Shown: positions 60,642 through 64,000 of the stretch, piece after piece
Position numbering within the stretch: position 1 is the stretch's first letter
Layout of the letters: every line of letters begins with the position of its first letter
Source: UTCHB3 sp964371075
GTDB taxonomy: Bacteria > Bacteroidota > Ignavibacteria > Ignavibacteriales > Ignavibacteriaceae
Reading direction: 5' to 3'
Length of the DNA stretch: 64,000 nucleotides
NCBI GenBank assembly: GCA_964371075.1
Contig: CAYJKN010000001.1
Location: 62,001-126,000 of the forward strand
Position numbers and translations under genes: made by a program
The notes under the pieces: generated by a model
Seen by the model: the letters and a program-made list of their open reading frames with translations, nothing else
Told to the model about the DNA's origin: nothing
Database searches by the model: none

Positions 60642-61622
60642 TTATCCCATTTTCATATTGGTTCTAACTTCATGCATGGTTATCCCGGCTGTATTGCGTG
60701 CTTCCTTCTCGCCATCTGACAATATATCAAGAACGATGGAGATATCGTTCTCAAATACACTCCGTCTTTCGAGAACCGGCTCAAGAAATGTTGAAATCTT
60801 TGCAGAGCAGTTCAATTTGCAATCAACACAACCTAAAGCTCCACTTCTGCAGTTGGTTTCAATTTCCGCAACCTCAGATGGATTAAATTTTTTATGATAA
60901 GAAAAGACCACACAAACTTCGGGACGACCCGGATCATTTTTACGCAATTTCTGGGGGTCGGTAACAGCTTTTCGCATCTTCTGTTTGACGGTTTCTGCAT
61001 CATCAGAAAGGAGAATTGTATTTCCAAGTGACTTACTCATCTTCGCAACACCATCCAACCCGGCAAGTCTGGCAAAAACGGTCAGGAGTGGATCGGGTTC
61101 GGGAAAAACTTCACCGTAATGATTGTTAAACTTCCGGGCAAGTTCCCTGGTAATCTCCACATGTGGCACCTGATCTTCTCCAACAGGCACAACTTCACCT
61201 TTGTAAAGCAATATATCTGCAGCCTGCAAAACGGGATAACCGAGATGACCATAAACCGTCTGTTGAATATTAAGGTCTCTGATTTGATCCTTCAACGAAG
61301 GATTTCTTTCAAGACGGTTTGCTGTGATCAACATAGAGAAAATCAAAAAGAGCTCAGAGTGTTCTTTTACTTGTGATTGACGGAAGATTTTAACTTTGTC
61401 GGGGTCTAAACCAATTGCGAGCCAGTCGATGACCATATCGAGAGTATCCTGATAGATATGTGAAGTATCAAGATCGGTGGTTAATACATGATAATCAGCA
61501 ATTAAATGATAATTTTCATATTCTTCTTGAAGTTTTACCCAGTTTTCGAGTGCACCGGCATAATGCCCCAGGTGGAGTTTTCCGGTGGGGCGCATTCCAC
61601 TTAATATTCTTTTTTTTCGCAT
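60642..61622 (-). CDS. trpS: Tryptophanyl-tRNA synthetase, probable iron-sulfur form
   Basis: This class Ic synthetase of 326 residues has the HIGH-like motif in GKLHLGHYAGAL and KMSKSLGN. It also has four cysteines in the C-terminal half spaced C-x20-C-x6-C-x2-C (VCVVF, TNCRSG, LGCVDC). That resembles the [4Fe-4S] site described for Thermotoga maritima TrpRS (C-x22-C-x6-C-x2-C). An additional cysteine follows in KLNC. The ATG at 61622 matches the family start. Confidence 0.94.
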   Translation of the reverse strand: MRKKRILSGMRPTGKLHLGHYAGALENWVKLQEEYENYHLIADYHVLTTDLDTSHIYQDTLDMVIDWLAIGLDPDKVKIFRQSQVKEHSELFLIFSMLITANRLERNPSLKDQIRDLNIQQTVYGHLGYPVLQAADILLYKGEVVPVGEDQVPHVEITRELARKFNNHYGEVFPEPDPLLTVFARLAGLDGVAKMSKSLGNTILLSDDAETVKQKMRKAVTDPQKLRKNDPGRPEVCVVFSYHKKFNPSEVAEIETNCRSGALGCVDCKLNCSAKISTFLEPVLERRSVFENDISIVLDILSDGEKEARNTAGITMHEVRTNMKMG

Positions 61623-61635
61623 CAGACAGTTTTAA

Positions 61636-62094
61636 TTAATGAAAAAGATAGGGTTTCCAGCGAATATCTAAATTACCTACTGCAAATTTAATAAAAAGTA
61701 AGTTATTGGGCGCATACGGCTGGAAAAGGAGTGGCATTCCGGCATCTGCAGGAGTTCTGTCCCCTTTTTTACTGTTACAATTGGGACAGGCAGAAATAAG
61801 ATTCTCCCAGGAATCTATTCCCCCCTTCGATCTTGGAATGATGTGATCCATTGTTAATAAGAGATCAGTTTTGCCACAGTAAGCACACTTGTGGTTATCT
61901 CTCCGAATAATATTTTTTCGGGTCAAGATTACCTGCTTATAAGGAATGTGGATATACTTCCTTAACCGAATCACTACCGGGAACGGGTAATTTTTACGAA
62001 CCGTACGGATATTTCGCTCACTATCTTCAAGGATGGCATCTGCCTTTCCAAGATAGACCATGTCAAATGCCCGTTTCACATTACAAACAGACAA
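61636..62094 (-). CDS. HNH endonuclease-family protein, 5' end uncertain
   Basis: A zinc-finger-like HNH domain contains CAYCGKTD, the catalytic TMDHIIPRSKGG and CPNCNSKKGDRTP. Free-standing HNH proteins of this kind are widespread in Bacteroidota; the role is unclear. The first ordinary start, TTG at 62094, gives 152 residues. However, the family N-terminus VLVLNQSYEPLSVCNVKRA begins upstream of it, and the open frame runs to 62184 (TGA at 62185-62187) without ATG, GTG or TTG. AAAGGAG is present near 62175-62181. Either a non-standard start, sequence error or decay is possible. Confidence 0.75.
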   Translation of the reverse strand: MSVCNVKRAFDMVYLGKADAILEDSERNIRTVRKNYPFPVVIRLRKYIHIPYKQVILTRKNIIRRDNHKCAYCGKTDLLLTMDHIIPRSKGGIDSWENLISACPNCNSKKGDRTPADAGMPLLFQPYAPNNLLFIKFAVGNLDIRWKPYLFH

Positions 62095-62231
62095 AGGTTC
62101 GTAACTCTGATTGAGAACTAATACAAAAGTGTTATAAAGTACCGAATGGTGTTTTTGAAAGCTGAATTGAAACTCTCCTTTCCGTCACTGCTAATATAAC
62201 AAAAAGCGGAGAAAGGTAGTTTAACTTATTG

Positions 62232-62600
62232 TTATTTTTCGGCGATTGCCATTGCAACCGCATAATTATTGGAATGACTTAGAGTGATATGAATCGATAT
62301 CCCCATCTCTTTAATTCGTGTGATTTTTTCGAGTTCTTCAAGAACCGGAGCTCCATCACTATCATTTTTAACAGAAATATCTTTCCAGGCAATAGTCTCA
62401 TCATATTTCATCAGGGCTTTGTAAACTGCTTCTTTAATCGCCCATCTTGCAGCAAATCTTCGGTATTTATCAGCTTTAGTCGAACAATACTCAATTTCCG
62501 TCGGGGTATATATTTTATTAAGAAATCTATCCTCAAATCTTTCAATAGATTTTTGGATTCGGTCGATTTCAATAATGTCAACTCCGGTTCCCACAATCAT
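62232..62600 (-). CDS. acpS: Holo-acyl carrier protein synthase
   Basis: This enzyme transfers 4'-phosphopantetheine from CoA to acyl carrier protein. Signatures are GTGVDIIEIDRIQ and FAARWAIKEAVYKAL, with the C-terminal ITLSHSNNYAVAMA. The length (122 aa) is typical. It overlaps the ggt stop by four bases (ATGA). It uses the product of the CoA pathway that PanC feeds. Confidence 0.94.
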   Translation of the reverse strand: MIVGTGVDIIEIDRIQKSIERFEDRFLNKIYTPTEIEYCSTKADKYRRFAARWAIKEAVYKALMKYDETIAWKDISVKNDSDGAPVLEELEKITRIKEMGISIHITLSHSNNYAVAMAIAEK

Positions 62601-64000
62601 TTGTCGAGTTCCCCTTTGGCAAGTCCAAATCCCCTACCGTCAGTGGCTCCCGAAACTTTACCTGTTTTGGGGTCAATTTTAATTGCTTCGATTAAACCAA
62701 GGTATGGAATATCTTTCACTTTATGCCCCAGATTCATGAATTCAAGTGTTCCGAGTGCATCCAGTACCCCGGCTTCGAGCGAAACATGCTCAGGATACCA
62801 TTGATGATGTAACCTTGGTGCGTTCACAGCCTTATCAATCTCCATCTCAAAATCGAGAACATTTAGAACCACTTGAAGCACAGTCGTTATGATGGTTGAA
62901 CCACCCGGTGACCCAACAATCAAAACCGGTTTATCATCTTTTAACACTATTGTAGGTGTCATCGAACTGAGCATCCTTTTTCCGGGTTCAATCGAATTTG
63001 CCTCACTCCCCAATAAACCAAACTGATTTGGAACTCCCGGTTTCGCTGAAAAATCATCCATCTCGTTATTGAGGAAGAACCCCGCACCATCAACCACTAC
63101 TTTAGACCCATAGCCGGAATTAATTGTGGTTGTTACACTTACGGCATTTCCCCACTTGTCAATTATAGAATAATGGGTAGTTTCCAAACTTTCATTACAA
63201 TGCTCAAGTCCGGGAGAAATATCTGCAGATTTTGATGCAGAGGATGTTATTTGTTTATATAACTTTTGTGCATACTTTTTTGATATAAGGGAATCAACTG
63301 GAACAGGAAAAAAATCAGGGTCGCCGAGATATTTTGAACGATCAGCGTAAACTCTCCGCATGGCTTCCGTAAGATAGTGAACATATTTTGTTGAGTTGTG
63401 TCCCACACTCTTCAGATCGATATTCTCGAGAATATTCAATAGTTCGATTAATGCAATACCTCCTGAACTGGGTGGAGGCATCGATAATATTTTGTAACCG
63501 CGATATGTGCCGCTGACTACTTCTCTGACCACAGTATTGTATTTTTCGAGGTCATCTAAAGTGATGATTCCATCCATTTTTCGAGTTTGGGCAACAATAA
63601 AATCAGCAGTTTTTCCTTTATAAAATCCATCGGACCCGTTCTCGATTATTCGTCGAAGAGTTTTGGAGAGGTCTTGCTGAACAAAAAGATCTCCCTTTGC
63701 AAAAAGTGTGGTGTCTTTGGTAAAGTATTTTGATGTAGAAGGGAACTTCAGGAAAGAATTTCTGTACCGGTTAAAAGAGTTTGAAGTAGCTTCTGAGAGA
63801 TAAAAACCTTTTTGAGCAAGCTCAACAGAAGGCGAAATCACATCTTCCCGACTCATCGTTCCATGATTTTCGAGGGCAAACAACATTCCTGATACACTCC
63901 CCGGAACACCGGAAGCAAGGATACCTTCCTGAGCAAGAGAATCGACAAAATCACCCTCAGAGTTGAGGTACATATCTCTTTTAGCAAGTTTTGGAGCTTT
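62597..64000 (-). CDS. ggt: Gamma-glutamyltransferase, partial (5' end outside window)
   Basis: This N-terminal-nucleophile hydrolase transfers or hydrolyses gamma-glutamyl groups, for example from glutathione. The autoprocessing threonine is in LETTHYSIIDKWGN, with later motifs GFFLNNEMDDF, MLSSMTPTIV and GSPGGSTII. The frame is open to the window edge (…KAPKLAKRD before MYLNSEG), so the signal peptide and the first part of the large subunit are missing and the internal ATG at 63973 is not the start. 467 residues are present. Confidence 0.93.
   Translation of the reverse strand, partial: KAPKLAKRDMYLNSEGDFVDSLAQEGILASGVPGSVSGMLFALENHGTMSREDVISPSVELAQKGFYLSEATSNSFNRYRNSFLKFPSTSKYFTKDTTLFAKGDLFVQQDLSKTLRRIIENGSDGFYKGKTADFIVAQTRKMDGIITLDDLEKYNTVVREVVSGTYRGYKILSMPPPSSGGIALIELLNILENIDLKSVGHNSTKYVHYLTEAMRRVYADRSKYLGDPDFFPVPVDSLISKKYAQKLYKQITSSASKSADISPGLEHCNESLETTHYSIIDKWGNAVSVTTTINSGYGSKVVVDGAGFFLNNEMDDFSAKPGVPNQFGLLGSEANSIEPGKRMLSSMTPTIVLKDDKPVLIVGSPGGSTIITTVLQVVLNVLDFEMEIDKAVNAPRLHHQWYPEHVSLEAGVLDALGTLEFMNLGHKVKDIPYLGLIEAIKIDPKTGKVSGATDGRGFGLAKGELDK

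Noticed and set aside
61636..62094. HNH protein as homing endonuclease of a mobile intron or element
   Set aside because: No intron structure, split gene or terminal repeats are visible around it; free-standing HNH proteins of this form are common chromosomal genes.
62289..62804. 171-codon open frame antisense to acpS and ggt
   Set aside because: It crosses two well-supported genes; serine- and phenylalanine-rich composition is that of a mirrored coding frame.
1..64000. CRISPR arrays, insertion sequences, prophage or defence islands
   Set aside because: No regularly spaced repeats, transposase genes, terminal inverted repeats or known defence genes were seen; gene density and codon style look uniform.

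Overview
The window is a dense, AT-rich stretch of bacterial chromosome. It carries about 62 protein genes, one tRNA, very short intergenic gaps and no mobile elements. Gene content points to the Bacteroidota/Ignavibacteria lineage. The clues are a fused CcoN-CcoO cbb3 oxidase, a PorX-type response regulator, a long secreted subtilase with a type IX-style C-terminal domain, ParB followed by a DUF5683 protein, folP next to cdaA, and promoters of the TTTG / TAnnTTTG form. Ignavibacteria or a close relative is my best guess; this is inference from gene content, not a phylogeny.

Layout. 1-8442 (+): a complete cbb3-oxidase locus: copper P-type ATPase ccoI, ccoS, fused ccoNO, a 52-residue ccoQ, ccoP, ccoG, ccoH and a SafE/UreH-like membrane protein. 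8518-13576 (+): porX, tsaE, tsaB, a DUF1573 protein, accD and panC. 13632-17862 (-): nagB, rqcH and a POT peptide transporter. 18030-28250 (+): PASTA protein, rpe, nagA, folP, cdaA, a glycosyltransferase, a metallo-beta-lactamase-fold hydrolase, parA, parB, DUF5683, a Yip1-like protein and nadB. 28270-29196 (-): Ppx/GppA phosphatase. 29293-42485 (+): a 90-residue unknown, aroQ, a HAD hydrolase, a MerR regulator, tRNA-Pro(GGG), purF, a 1403-residue subtilase, a CDP-alcohol phosphatidyltransferase, ftsY, a lipid kinase, a small membrane protein and an M16 protease. 42696-64000 (-): one long run, listed in transcription order: ggt (cut by the window edge), acpS, HNH endonuclease, trpS, scpA, scpB, a RluB-type pseudouridine synthase, dacB, lysS, DUF2279 protein, glycosyltransferase, ctp protease, gamma carbonic anhydrase, ybeY, xer recombinase, hpf, hprK, M23 peptidase, DUF2795 protein, holB, thiolase, 3-hydroxyacyl-CoA dehydrogenase and CLC chloride transporter.

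Most genes overlap by 1-14 bases (ATGA, TAATG, TTGA junctions), so translational coupling is pervasive and strand switches mark the transcription-unit boundaries. Hairpins that look like terminators sit at 13586-13616, 16080-16112 and 42503-42534. No gap without a gene exceeds about 210 bases; the largest (42486-42695) holds a terminator and a second weaker hairpin.

I see no CRISPR array, phage, transposon or defence island. The most unusual signal is at gene starts. Four genes (panC, the CLC transporter, lysS and the HNH endonuclease) have family-typical N-terminal sequence that continues in frame upstream of the first ATG/GTG/TTG. This suggests AUC or AUA initiation in two cases, a start-stop TTG-TAA pair in lysS, and no obvious start in the HNH gene. 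Other points are altered active-site motifs in CdaA (RHK for RHR) and PBP4/DacB (KPG for KTG), a probable iron-sulfur tryptophanyl-tRNA synthetase, a one-haem CcoP, and translational coupling of porX to the t6A genes tsaE and tsaB.
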